From Anaerolineae bacterium (GTDB taxonomy: Bacteria; Chloroflexota; Anaerolineae; Promineifilales; Promineifilaceae), in the NCBI GenBank assembly GCA_023382655.1, contig JAHDWK010000048.1:1-34209 (forward strand): DNA of 34,209 nucleotides, read 5' to 3'. Both the position numbers and the translations under genes were made by a program. The notes beneath the pieces are model-generated. The model was given only the letters and a program-made list of their open reading frames with translations, ran no database searches and was not told the origin of the DNA. This document shows positions 14,910 to 22,575 of this stretch, one piece after another. Positions within the stretch are counted from its first letter, which is position 1. Each line of letters begins with the position of its first letter.

Positions 14910-15755
14910 TCACGGGTGATTATTCTGGTTATGCTCCACATCAAACACATGGGAGTGCATATTAGCGATCCACTGTTTGCCTTCTTGGGTTTTGCGCAGG
15001 TAGCGCAGCGCGTCCTGGATGTGCGGGCTGACGACGTTCCAGTAGAAGAGGGTAAAGTTTTCGCGCATGTGTCCGGGACTGGAATAACCTATCTTTTTGC
15101 TTTCGCCAATTTCCTGAAATTCATAAAACAGCGCCGGGATTTTGCGTAAATAATCCGGGTCTCCCAGTTGGCCGATAAAGTCGGCGGCACGCGCCAGCCC
15201 GGCAAAACCGGCGTTGTCTTCGTGTTTGCCATCGTCGGGGATGGGGAAGCGAGTCATTTCAATGTAAGTGGTGATAATGCCAGGGTCTACATCGGCCAAT
15301 GAGCCGGTGAACCGTTCACGAATAAACAACTTGCTACGGTCTACGTGGTAGCGGGTGAGGGCGGCGTCGGTGCTGCCGGGGGGGATACTGATGGTCTTTG
15401 TGCCGATGCCGGTGGCGTAACGGCCGTCGCCATCCAACCGGCACACGCCCCGTACATAACCAATATCGTGGCACAGCAGCGCCATCATAAAATGCAGCCA
15501 GTCGCGCGGCGTGATGCCGCCTTCGGTCAGATGTTTCCCTTTGAGGATGGCCTGCCCTACCAGCGTGACCATGATGGTGTGGTCTACATTGTGATAGAGA
15601 GCGTCGGAATTGGCGATGTTTTCCAGTGCCAGCCGTCCCGTCCATTCCAGGATATTACCGTATTGTGGCTCCAACAAGCTGTAGGTCTGCTGGTATGCGC
15701 CCTTTAACTCCTTCACAAAATGTTCAATTACCACGCTTTGCAGGTTTATCATCAT
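14910..15755 (-). CDS. HD-domain phosphohydrolase
   Basis: The 281-residue protein carries HD-superfamily metal-binding residues: H55 and H59 in YHNVDHT, then H96-D97 in LLCHDIGY, and a later Asp in ARAADFIGQLGD (~190-200). The spacing and the HxxxH plus CHD arrangement resemble cyclic-nucleotide phosphodiesterase-like HD proteins rather than RelA/SpoT, but the substrate is not determined. The start is taken at the first ATG of a double ATG (15755 or 15752). No strong ribosome binding site is present. Upstream lie a cloverleaf foldback element and the end of purH. The gene is read in the same direction as purH but 239 bp away, so co-transcription is uncertain. Confidence 0.82.
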   Translation of the reverse strand: MMINLQSVVIEHFVKELKGAYQQTYSLLEPQYGNILEWTGRLALENIANSDALYHNVDHTIMVTLVGQAILKGKHLTEGGITPRDWLHFMMALLCHDIGYVRGVCRLDGDGRYATGIGTKTISIPPGSTDAALTRYHVDRSKLFIRERFTGSLADVDPGIITTYIEMTRFPIPDDGKHEDNAGFAGLARAADFIGQLGDPDYLRKIPALFYEFQEIGESKKIGYSSPGHMRENFTLFYWNVVSPHIQDALRYLRKTQEGKQWIANMHSHVFDVEHNQNNHP

Positions 15756-15795
15756 TCAATTTATCCATTACATCATCAGAAGATTCCCCTTGTTT

Positions 15796-15850
15796 GTAGT
15801 AGGCAATTTATTGCCCTTCTTTCTACAGAAGGCGATGAATCGCCTACTAC
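15796..15850. repeat. Perfect cloverleaf foldback element
   Basis: GTAGTA (15796-15801) pairs with TACTAC (15845-15850). Inside are GGCAAT-TT-ATTGCC (15802-15815), CTTCT..AGAAG (15816-15831) and GGCGAT-GA-ATCGCC (15831-15844). Nearly every base of the 55-nt element is paired. It lacks tRNA consensus features, so I call it a REP-like mobile or structural repeat. A related TCGTAGC..GCTACGA palindrome lies at 28081-28126. Confidence 0.75.
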
Positions 15851-15956
15851 GAGCGGGGTGTGTGTACGTTACTTGGCTTGCTGGATATTGTCTAGACAAA
15901 CTGGTTACAGTTCTCATTTTTGGCGGCAAATTTTACGGCTTGCTCACAAGTAAGAA

Positions 15957-15990
15957 AGACCTGACAGGTCTTCTGAGACCTGTCAGGTCT
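15957..15990. repeat. AGACCTGACAGGT hairpin element, copy 3 (perfect)
   Basis: AGACCTGACAGGTCT (15957-15971) and its exact inverse (15976-15990) flank a TCTG loop, giving a perfect 15-bp stem. It sits 5 bp past the stop codon of purH and may act on the 3' end of that mRNA, although no U-tract follows on the minus strand. Confidence 0.85.
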
Positions 15991-15994
15991 GGGG

Positions 15995-17752
15995 CTAATG
16001 GGTAAACAACCGCAGGCCGCTGAAGATGAGCGTCATGTCATATTCATTGGCGGCGGCGATGATGTCTTCGTCGCGGACGGAGCCGCCGGGTTGGATGATG
16101 TAGCGAACGCCGCTACGGTGGGCGCGGTCTATGTTATCACGGAAGGGGAAGAAGGCGTCGGAACTGAGGGCGACGCCGTTCAGCTTATCCAGCCAGGCGC
16201 GCCGTTCAACGGCCGTGAGCGGGGCCGGTACATCGCTGAATAATGCTTCCCACGACGGCCGTTCCACTTCCCCAATTTCATCCAACACATACAAATCAAT
16301 GGCATTGTTCTTCACCGCCCGCTGTATGCCGTCTTTGAATTGGAAGCCGAGCACACGCGGGTGCTGCCGCAGCCACCAGTTATCCGTCTTGCCGCCCGCC
16401 AGCCGAGTGCAGTGAATGCGTGACTGCTGCCCGGCGCCCATGCCCACCACCTGCCCGCTGACGGCGTAACAGACGGTGTTCGATTGGGCGTATTTGGTGG
16501 CGATGGTGGCCACAATCAGGTCGCGTTTGGCGCTGTCGGGCAGGTCGTGGCTGGCGGAGACGATGTTGGTGAGCAGGCTGGCGTCAATGCGGGCGTCGTT
16601 GCGCCGTTGTTGGAAGGTGAGGCCATAGACCTGGCGTGTTTCCAGCAGCGGCGGTTCATAACCCGGATCAATTTGTACGATGGGGTAGCTGCCGTTTTTC
16701 TTTTTGCGCAGCAGTTCCAGCGCTTCCGGTTCGTAAGCGGGGGCGATGACACCGTCGGAGACTTCGCGGTTGATGAGGCGGGCGGTCACTAAATCTACCG
16801 GGTCGCTGAGGGCGACCCAATCACCGAAGGAGGACATGCGGTCGGCCCCGCGTGCCCGCGCATAAGCCGTTGCCAGCGGCGTCAGTTCCAGATCATCCAC
16901 GAAATAGGCCTGGGCTTCGGCGGGGGTGAGGGGCACGGCCGTTGCCGCTCCCGCCGGGCTGACGTGTTTGAAGGAGGCGGCGGCGGGCAGGCCGGTGGCG
17001 GCTTTCAATTCCTTGACCAACGGCCAACCATGTAGGGCGTCTAATAAGTTGATGGTTCCCGGTGAACCATTGAGCACTTGCAGCGGCAGTTTGCTCTGCA
17101 TAGTGTATAGTTGCGCCGGTTTTTGGTGCGGGTTGATGCCGTAGCGCAACGACAATTGGCTGTGGGTGTGGCGGAATTGGACGCGCAGATAGTTGCTGAT
17201 GGCCTCATCGTACACGGCCGTGTGCTGAAATGCTTTGAGCGCCAATGCCTGCCGGGTTTCCAGGCTGGTGTCACCATCCCCCCGGATTTCGGCCAGCACC
17301 GGCTCATAGTCGGCCGGGTCGCAGAGAATAGTGACGCGCTCGTGATTTTTGGCTGCCGCCCGCAGCAGCGTCACCCCACCAATATCAATTTGCTCAATCG
17401 CCTCCGCCAGAGTTACGCCTTCTTGGGCCACCGTTTGTTGGAAGGGGTAGAGATTGCACACCACCAGATCAACGTTGGTGTATCCCTGCGCCGCCAGGTC
17501 AGATTGATCGCTGGCGGTATTGCGGGCCAGGATGCCGCCATGCACCGCCGGATGTAATGTTTTGACCCGGCCGCCGAGCATTTCCGGCGCGCCGGTCAAT
17601 TCGGCCACATCCTGCACAGGCAGCCCGGCCTCGCGCAGGCTGCGGGCTGTGCCGCCGCTGGCAATCAGCCGGTAGCCAAGCTGATCCAGCCCTTGTGCCA
17701 GTTCCAGTAATTTGTTTTTGTCCCATACCGATAGGATTGCTTGTTTTGCCAT
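15995..17752 (-). CDS. purH: Bifunctional AICAR formyltransferase / IMP cyclohydrolase, long form
   Basis: PurH performs the last two steps of IMP synthesis. The N-terminal IMP cyclohydrolase domain has AILSVWDKNKLLELAQGL, LIASGGTARSLREAGLP and GRVKTLHPAVHGGILAR. The AICAR transformylase part contains RYGINPHQKPAQLYT, SFKHVSPAGAA (catalytic Lys-His) and GMGAGQQSRIHCTRLAGGK. At 585 residues it is longer than the usual ~510-530-residue bacterial enzyme and ends in IFSGLRLFTH, like the ~590-residue eukaryotic ATIC type (ending NLRLFHH). AGAAGG lies just before the ATG at 17752. The retropepsin-like gene ends 12 bp upstream, so it may be co-transcribed with the Phd/DUF5678 and protease genes. Confidence 0.95.
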   Translation of the reverse strand: MAKQAILSVWDKNKLLELAQGLDQLGYRLIASGGTARSLREAGLPVQDVAELTGAPEMLGGRVKTLHPAVHGGILARNTASDQSDLAAQGYTNVDLVVCNLYPFQQTVAQEGVTLAEAIEQIDIGGVTLLRAAAKNHERVTILCDPADYEPVLAEIRGDGDTSLETRQALALKAFQHTAVYDEAISNYLRVQFRHTHSQLSLRYGINPHQKPAQLYTMQSKLPLQVLNGSPGTINLLDALHGWPLVKELKAATGLPAAASFKHVSPAGAATAVPLTPAEAQAYFVDDLELTPLATAYARARGADRMSSFGDWVALSDPVDLVTARLINREVSDGVIAPAYEPEALELLRKKKNGSYPIVQIDPGYEPPLLETRQVYGLTFQQRRNDARIDASLLTNIVSASHDLPDSAKRDLIVATIATKYAQSNTVCYAVSGQVVGMGAGQQSRIHCTRLAGGKTDNWWLRQHPRVLGFQFKDGIQRAVKNNAIDLYVLDEIGEVERPSWEALFSDVPAPLTAVERRAWLDKLNGVALSSDAFFPFRDNIDRAHRSGVRYIIQPGGSVRDEDIIAAANEYDMTLIFSGLRLFTH

Positions 17753-17764
17753 TTCCTTCTTTCC

Positions 17765-18142
17765 TCAAACTATAATTTCAATTGTCAAGGCAGGGCCGTT
17801 TAGTAGAAGTTCAAGCTGGTTCAACACATCTCGCCCTAGAATGATTTCTGATCCGTAGCCGGCTGCTTCAATGCCGTAAATGGTCTCTGATTCCAATTGG
17901 ATTTGAACCAGGTACAGACCTACCACCTCGCCATCACCAGTTATTCCTGAAAGGAGCCGTTTATCACTGTAACGTGCCCCTATTTGCTGTAAAACCTCTA
18001 GCGGGATCATGCTGCCATCGGCCCCAGTATCCAAAAAGGCTGGCAGTAAAGGTGAAGCCCCATATGCAGTTTTTACAATAACGGGAATGACCGGAGCGGC
18101 CGGATTGTATGAACGGCTATAATCAAACTGGTGATGGCTCAC
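17765..18142 (-). CDS. Retropepsin-like aspartic protease (clan AA)
   Basis: The 125-residue protein is a single-lobe pepsin-type domain. The active-site motif is FLDTGADGSMIP (D38-T39-G40), the flap region is LLSGITGDGEVVG, and the second conserved strand-turn is SEIILGRDVLNQLELLLNGP (hydrophobic-hydrophobic-G, ~95-115). Single-lobe enzymes work as homodimers. It has no signal peptide, so it should be cytoplasmic. Its GTG start at 18142 overlaps the stop of the upstream Phd/DUF5678 gene as GTGA, which implies translational coupling. Its target is unknown. Pairing with an antitoxin-like gene suggests that one partner regulates or is cleaved by the other, which is an inference. Confidence 0.8.
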   Translation of the reverse strand: MSHHQFDYSRSYNPAAPVIPVIVKTAYGASPLLPAFLDTGADGSMIPLEVLQQIGARYSDKRLLSGITGDGEVVGLYLVQIQLESETIYGIEAAGYGSEIILGRDVLNQLELLLNGPALTIEIIV

Positions 18143-18591
18143 GCGCTTTTCGCCAGACGGGGTGAACGTATTTGTAACGGGCTGGGCAAGGTAGATTGTA
18201 CCCGGCGAATAAGGACAACGGTTGATGGGAAACGACCGTCAATCCGTTTTAGCAGCGTTGTCTGGTCTGGATCATGGTCTACCACTTTCCCCTGATAAAG
18301 AGCCACATATTGATCCAGATATAAAGCGAGCAATTCTGCATGTTGTGCTTCATACGCGGCTATTTCCTCGTCCATAGCGTCATTGTTGGCGGCTGTAAAA
18401 AATGGTGGACGCACGGCCGTATCATTTTTCTCATTTGATTGGTGGGCGATGGCGGCCGTTATTGGCTGTTCATACGGGGTTAATCGAGCGATGGGACGGC
18501 CGTTTTGCAGTAGTATGACTTCCTGACCGTGTTTAATACGTTCCACCAACTGTTTCAGATTTGCCTGGTCTGTATCCACTGTAGTTGCCAT
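18139..18591 (-). CDS. Phd/YefM-like N-terminus fused to DUF5678-like domain
   Basis: The 150-residue protein starts like a Phd-family antitoxin (ANLKQLVERIKHGQEVILLQ, NGRPIARLTPYE, ~9-41), the DNA-binding dimerisation fold of type II antitoxins. A variable linker (~42-75) leads to a region resembling DUF5678 (YLDQYVALYQGKVVDHDPDQ, TTLLKRIDGRFPSTVVLIRRV, ~93-130). No PIN, RelE or Doc toxin accompanies it. The next gene is the overlapping retropepsin-like protease. AGAGGT precedes the ATG at 18591, and an extended -10 element lies 34 bp upstream. The domain calls are by eye. The Phd part is firmer than the DUF5678 part. Confidence 0.62.
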   Translation of the reverse strand: MATTVDTDQANLKQLVERIKHGQEVILLQNGRPIARLTPYEQPITAAIAHQSNEKNDTAVRPPFFTAANNDAMDEEIAAYEAQHAELLALYLDQYVALYQGKVVDHDPDQTTLLKRIDGRFPSTVVLIRRVQSTLPSPLQIRSPRLAKSA

Positions 18592-18624
18592 TGAATTACC
18601 TCTGTTGGCCTGTTTTATGACGGT

Positions 18625-18633
18625 ATTATACCA
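18625..18633 (-). promoter_or_regulatory. Extended -10 promoter element for the Phd/protease pair
   Basis: Read on the minus strand the sequence is TGGTATAAT, a consensus extended -10, 34 bp upstream of the ATG at 18591. No clear -35 hexamer is present at 16-18 bp, as is common for extended -10 promoters. It indicates a transcript starting between purA and the Phd-like gene that could continue into purH. Confidence 0.5.
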
Positions 18634-18667
18634 TTTCTCATTGCCTGTAACCGGTAAGACCGGCTTC

Positions 18668-19957
18668 TCATACCTGGATGACTTGATCCCGGCCGGGGCC
18701 GACGGAGATGTATGTCACGGCCGTTTCCGTCTGTGCCGCAATAAATTCCACATAATGGCGGGCATCGGCGGGCAGGTCGGCCAACGTCCGCGCCCCGGTC
18801 ACATCTTCCTGCCAGCCATCCAATATCTCATAAATGGGGCGACAGTCCGCCAAAACGCGCAGGTCGGTGGGATAATGTTCTAATTGTTCGCCATGCCGTT
18901 CATAAGCCACACAGACCGGTACTTTTTTTAGCCCGCTGAGAACGTCCAACTTGGTGATCACCAATTCCGTCAGCCCGTTAATGCGCACGGCGTGGCGCAG
19001 CAGCACCACATCCAGCCAGCCCACGCGGCGTGGCCGTCCCGTTGTTGTGCCATATTCGTCCCAGGGGTTAGCCCCTGTGCCCCGCAGCCGCACCGCCTCA
19101 TCGCCGCTCAATTCACACGGAAAGGGGCCACTGCCCACCCGGCTGGTAAAGGCTTTGGCCACGCCAATCACCCGCCGCACCTTGTTTGGCCCCACGCCCA
19201 GCCCAATAAGCGCCCCGCCCGCCGTCGGCCACGAACTGGTGACATAGGGATACGTCCCATGATCCAGGTCAAGAAATGTGCCCTGCGCGCCTTCGGCCAA
19301 GACGTTACGGCCGTGGCGCAATGCCTGGTCAACCAACACCGAACCCTCCACCAGATGGGGGTGCAAGCGTTGGGCATACATGGTGAATTCGGCAGCAACG
19401 GCCGTGCTGTCCAACGGTTCCGCCCCATAAATCTTCGTCAACGTCTCATTCGCCATGGCAATATGCGCCTCAATCCGGTCGGCCAACCCCTCCGGATCAT
19501 CAAACAACTCCGCCCGCAGCCCCACCCGGCTGGCTTTATCCGTATACGCCGGGCCAATACCCCGCAATGTTGTGCCAATGGGATCACTCCCCCGATGGGC
19601 TTCTCTGGCTTTGTCCAGAGCCACATGTGCCGGCGTAATCAGGTGCGCATTCCGGCTAATCTTCAACCGATGTGGCCCCACATCCACCCCTCGCGCCGCC
19701 AGGGCATCCATCTCCCGCAGCAGCACCGCCGGATTAACCACCGTGCCATTGCCAATCAGACAAATCACGCCCGGATGAATGATGCCCGAAGGAATCAGGT
19801 GCAGCTTAAAAATCTCTCCCGCCACCGTCACCGTATGCCCGGCATTATCCCCGCCACTGTAACGCGCCACCATATCCGCCTGCGCCGCCAACAGGTCGGT
19901 AATACGTCCCTTCCCCTCATCACCCCATTGTGCGCCAATAACCATATCCAGTGCCAT
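18668..19957 (-). CDS. purA: Adenylosuccinate synthetase
   Basis: PurA joins IMP and aspartate using GTP, the first committed step to AMP. The 429 residues are of normal family length. The GTP-binding loop GAQWGDEGKG (~7-16) is intact, followed by GGDNAGHTV, GTTLRGIGPAYTDKASR, VLAEGAQGTFLDLDHGTYPYVTSS and GTTTGRPRRVGWLD. AGGAG lies 9 nt before the ATG at 19957. The earlier in-frame ATGs (from 19984) are less suitable. It lies upstream of the Phd/protease pair and purH in the same direction, so this minus-strand block supplies both IMP formation and its conversion toward AMP. Confidence 0.97.
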   Translation of the reverse strand: MALDMVIGAQWGDEGKGRITDLLAAQADMVARYSGGDNAGHTVTVAGEIFKLHLIPSGIIHPGVICLIGNGTVVNPAVLLREMDALAARGVDVGPHRLKISRNAHLITPAHVALDKAREAHRGSDPIGTTLRGIGPAYTDKASRVGLRAELFDDPEGLADRIEAHIAMANETLTKIYGAEPLDSTAVAAEFTMYAQRLHPHLVEGSVLVDQALRHGRNVLAEGAQGTFLDLDHGTYPYVTSSWPTAGGALIGLGVGPNKVRRVIGVAKAFTSRVGSGPFPCELSGDEAVRLRGTGANPWDEYGTTTGRPRRVGWLDVVLLRHAVRINGLTELVITKLDVLSGLKKVPVCVAYERHGEQLEHYPTDLRVLADCRPIYEILDGWQEDVTGARTLADLPADARHYVEFIAAQTETAVTYISVGPGRDQVIQV

Positions 19958-20271
19958 CTTGTTTCGCTCCTGTAAAATAATCAAATATCACCCAAATAAA
20001 AATCTGTGTAATCTGCGTCATCTGCGGATTCTTATTTGTTGTAGTCTCTGGATTGTCTCCTCAACAGCATTGCGTGGCATATCACCCTTTGGGTAGGTTT
20101 GCCGCTGGATTATATCAAAAATCCAGGTGAGCGACTTCCAGGTGAGCGACTTATGGTAGATTAAGGGTATCTGGAAGCGTTGCGCCTGATTACCTGATAA
20201 CTGTTGTAACAATACAACAAATAGGACAAAAATAACTTGACATAGTCTTGTCTCGTGCTACACTGGCGCAC
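19958..20271. other. Divergent spacer between purA and the TolB gene
   Basis: The spacer contains AATCTGTGTAATCTGCGTCATC-type short repeats at about 20002-20030 and a perfect 15-bp tandem duplication (20122-20136 and 20137-20151, unit TCCAGGTGAGCGACT). It also holds the inverted repeat TGTTGT/ACAACA (20202-20207 and 20214-20219), 17 bp upstream of a -35 element, and the promoter of the TolB gene. A 64-codon minus-strand frame at 20018-20212 runs through the duplication and is probably not a gene. Confidence 0.6.
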
Positions 20272-20272
20272 A
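20237..20272 (+). promoter_or_regulatory. Strong promoter predicting a leaderless TolB transcript
   Basis: TTGACA (20237-20242) and TACACT (20259-20264) are separated by 16 bp. Transcription should begin about 7 nt after the -10 box, that is at or next to the ATG at 20272, leaving no room for a ribosome binding site. The TGTTGT/ACAACA inverted repeat just upstream could bind a regulator. Confidence 0.65.
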
Positions 20273-22575
20273 TGCGTAAACGATTGACACGCATTGTGGG
20301 CAAGTTGTGGCGTGGGGTCACGGCCGTGACCCTGGCCTGTTGGCGTTTTATGGGCAGGGTGGGGCTGGCTTTCCGCCGTATCCTCACCCTGTTTGTCTGG
20401 AAACCCCTCGTTTTGCTGACCCTGCCGCTCTGGCTGCCGCTGCGCTGGCTCTTTTGGGATTACATGAAAGAGATCGCGCCGCCCATCTGGCACTTTATGG
20501 GCCAGGTGGGGCACGCCGCTCGCCGGATGCTCACCCGGCTGGTGTGGCGGCCCATCCACAAGCTGGTCATTACCCCGCTGGTCTGGTATTGGCAGCATTT
20601 TATCAGGCCGCCGCTGCGCTGGTGGGGGCGACAAATACGGCGGTTGTGGCTGGCGCTGATGGCGCGCACGGCCGTGCGCCGGGCACTACTGCGGCGTCGT
20701 TACCATTCCCGTTGGCGACTGCGTTGGGCGCGCTGGCGGGTCGCTTTCAAACGGCCGTCCCCCCCCGAAAAAGCTGAAGTTGCCCCCGCCCGCCCTTACC
20801 TGGCGGCGTACAGCCGCCATACCCGCCGCGTGCGGCTGGCGACGGCCGTTGCCGCTGTCTCTTTGCTCATTGTGGTGGCGCTGCTCAGTTTGCAGGAACG
20901 GCCCGGTACGGCCGTAGCTGATGCCGCTCCTGTCACCATTATCCTCACCCCGACGCCCCTACCACCCACGCCCACGCCTGTGCCTACCGTCGCCATCAAA
21001 CTCACCCCCTGGGCCACACCCGACCCCACCACACGCGGCGGTATCATCGCCTTTGCCCAGACGGTGGCCGGCAATATGGACATCTACGTGTTACCGGTGG
21101 GGCAGGCGGAACCAATTCGGATGACAACCGACCCGGCCCCCGACCGCGACCCGGCCTGGAGTCCCGACGGCTCGCAGATCGCCTTTTCCTCGCGGCGCGA
21201 CGGCAATTGGGACATTTATGTGTATGACTTGCCCACCGGCCGTTTGCAGCAGGTGACGCGCGGCCTGGTTTATGATGGTAAACCCACCTGGTCACCGGAT
21301 GGGCAATGGCTGGCTTTTGAATCGTACCGGGATAACAATCTGGACATTTATGTGGTGCGCGCCGACGGCCGTGAAGGGCCATACCGCCTTACCTATGACC
21401 CCGCGCCGGACTTCAACCCGGCCTGGTCGCCCGGCGGACGGCACATCGCCTTCACCAGTTGGCGCACCGGCAACCAGGATATTTTCATCCAGTCGTTGGA
21501 TGACACCACCGGCGAGACGGTGCTGAACGTGACCAACACACCAGGCATATATGAGGATGGTGCGGCGTTTTCGCCAGACGGCCGTACCCTGGCCTACCAG
21601 GATGACAGTGCCGGGTTCCTGGTGATCAGGGGGCAGCCGCTCACTGATGACAATGAACCGGACGGGCCACCCGTCAGCCTGGGGCACCAGGGAGGGCAGG
21701 TCGCCTGGTCGCCGGACAGCCAATCGCTGGTCTATGTGCATGAGCGGGACGGCCGTAGCTACCTGGTGGCGGGCAGCGCCGCTGCCTGGGGCGTTGCGCC
21801 CCAGGTATACGCAGCCGATGGCCTGCTGCTTGGTCCTTCCTGGGTGGCCGTTGACCTCTCGCCCGCCCTGTCGGAAAGTCTGGAAAATATAGATGGTCTG
21901 GCGGCCGAAAAACCATTGTATGTGGAAGCCTTAGCTCGCCCGGAATTGGGCCGCCCCCCGGTCACCTTATATGAAATGCCGGTCAGCGCCCCCTCACCTT
22001 ACCTCAGTGACCAGGTGGACCAATCCTTTGCCGCCTTGCGTGAACGGGTCATTGACGAAGCGGGTTGGGATTTCCTGGGGCAATTGGACGGCATGTTTGA
22101 GCCATTAGAGACACGGCCGTTGCCGGGCCAATCGGTGGAATCCTGGAACAAAGCCGGGCGAGCGTTTGATTTATATTACCGCGAGGCGCTGGGACTGAAT
22201 CCGCAGGTGATGGTGGTGCGTGAAGATGTGGGCGCACAGACGTATTGGCGCGTCTATGTGCGTACAGCCGTGCAAGATGGCAGCCTGGGTGAACCGATGA
22301 CCAGCCGCAACTGGAATTTCCAGGCGCGCAGCGGCGACGACCCGCAGTACTACGAGCAGGGCGGCAAACTGGCGGACAGCATACCCGCCGGTTATTACCT
22401 TGATTTTACGGCGCTGGCGGCCACCTATGGCTGGCAGCGCGTCCCGGCCAACGCTCGCTGGCGTACCTATTTCCCCGACATCCTTTTCTGGCATTTTGAA
22501 AACCGGCAGGGCCTCACCTGGCCGGAAGCGATGCAACAGCTTTACACGGAGGCGGAGTTGAGTGGGAATCCGTAA
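20272..22575 (+). CDS. Membrane-anchored TolB-like beta-propeller protein
   Basis: The 767-residue protein has three parts. Residues 1-185 are extremely rich in Arg and Trp, with an internal duplication (24-45 and 73-94, WxFMGxVGxAxRRxLTxxVWxP). A membrane helix at ~189-207 (LATAVAAVSLLIVVALLSL) and a Pro/Thr linker (TPTPLPPTPTPVP) follow. Next come several PD40/WD40-like repeats (~235-500: DPAWSPDGSQIAFSSRRDG, PTWSPDGQWLAFESYRDN, PAWSPGGRHIAFTSWRTG). The last ~230 residues (YYREALGLNPQVMVVREDVG, WNFQARSGDDPQYYEQGG) belong to no family I recognise. The basic N-terminus should be cytoplasmic and the propeller outside. The start at 20272 is preferred over a TTG at 20248. The gene overlaps the M23 gene by 14 bp, suggesting a joint role at the cell envelope. 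Confidence 0.8.
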   Translation: MRKRLTRIVGKLWRGVTAVTLACWRFMGRVGLAFRRILTLFVWKPLVLLTLPLWLPLRWLFWDYMKEIAPPIWHFMGQVGHAARRMLTRLVWRPIHKLVITPLVWYWQHFIRPPLRWWGRQIRRLWLALMARTAVRRALLRRRYHSRWRLRWARWRVAFKRPSPPEKAEVAPARPYLAAYSRHTRRVRLATAVAAVSLLIVVALLSLQERPGTAVADAAPVTIILTPTPLPPTPTPVPTVAIKLTPWATPDPTTRGGIIAFAQTVAGNMDIYVLPVGQAEPIRMTTDPAPDRDPAWSPDGSQIAFSSRRDGNWDIYVYDLPTGRLQQVTRGLVYDGKPTWSPDGQWLAFESYRDNNLDIYVVRADGREGPYRLTYDPAPDFNPAWSPGGRHIAFTSWRTGNQDIFIQSLDDTTGETVLNVTNTPGIYEDGAAFSPDGRTLAYQDDSAGFLVIRGQPLTDDNEPDGPPVSLGHQGGQVAWSPDSQSLVYVHERDGRSYLVAGSAAAWGVAPQVYAADGLLLGPSWVAVDLSPALSESLENIDGLAAEKPLYVEALARPELGRPPVTLYEMPVSAPSPYLSDQVDQSFAALRERVIDEAGWDFLGQLDGMFEPLETRPLPGQSVESWNKAGRAFDLYYREALGLNPQVMVVREDVGAQTYWRVYVRTAVQDGSLGEPMTSRNWNFQARSGDDPQYYEQGGKLADSIPAGYYLDFTALAATYGWQRVPANARWRTYFPDILFWHFENRQGLTWPEAMQQLYTEAELSGNP

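Noticed and set aside
15796..15850. Cloverleaf as a tRNA or tmRNA fragment
   Set aside because: It has a 6-bp closing stem, 2-nt loops in two arms and none of the invariant tRNA bases, so I treat it as a foldback repeat.
18139..18591. Classical type II toxin-antitoxin operon
   Set aside because: The antitoxin-like N-terminus is present, but no known toxin fold follows. The partner is an aspartic protease, so the classical assignment is not supported.
18992..19975. 327-codon plus-strand frame opposite purA
   Set aside because: It is antisense to purA, with an Arg/His/Pro-rich low-complexity translation.
20018..20212. 64-codon minus-strand frame in the purA-TolB spacer
   Set aside because: It contains the 15-bp tandem duplication in frame, gives no recognisable domain and has no convincing start signals. 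A decayed gene cannot be ruled out.
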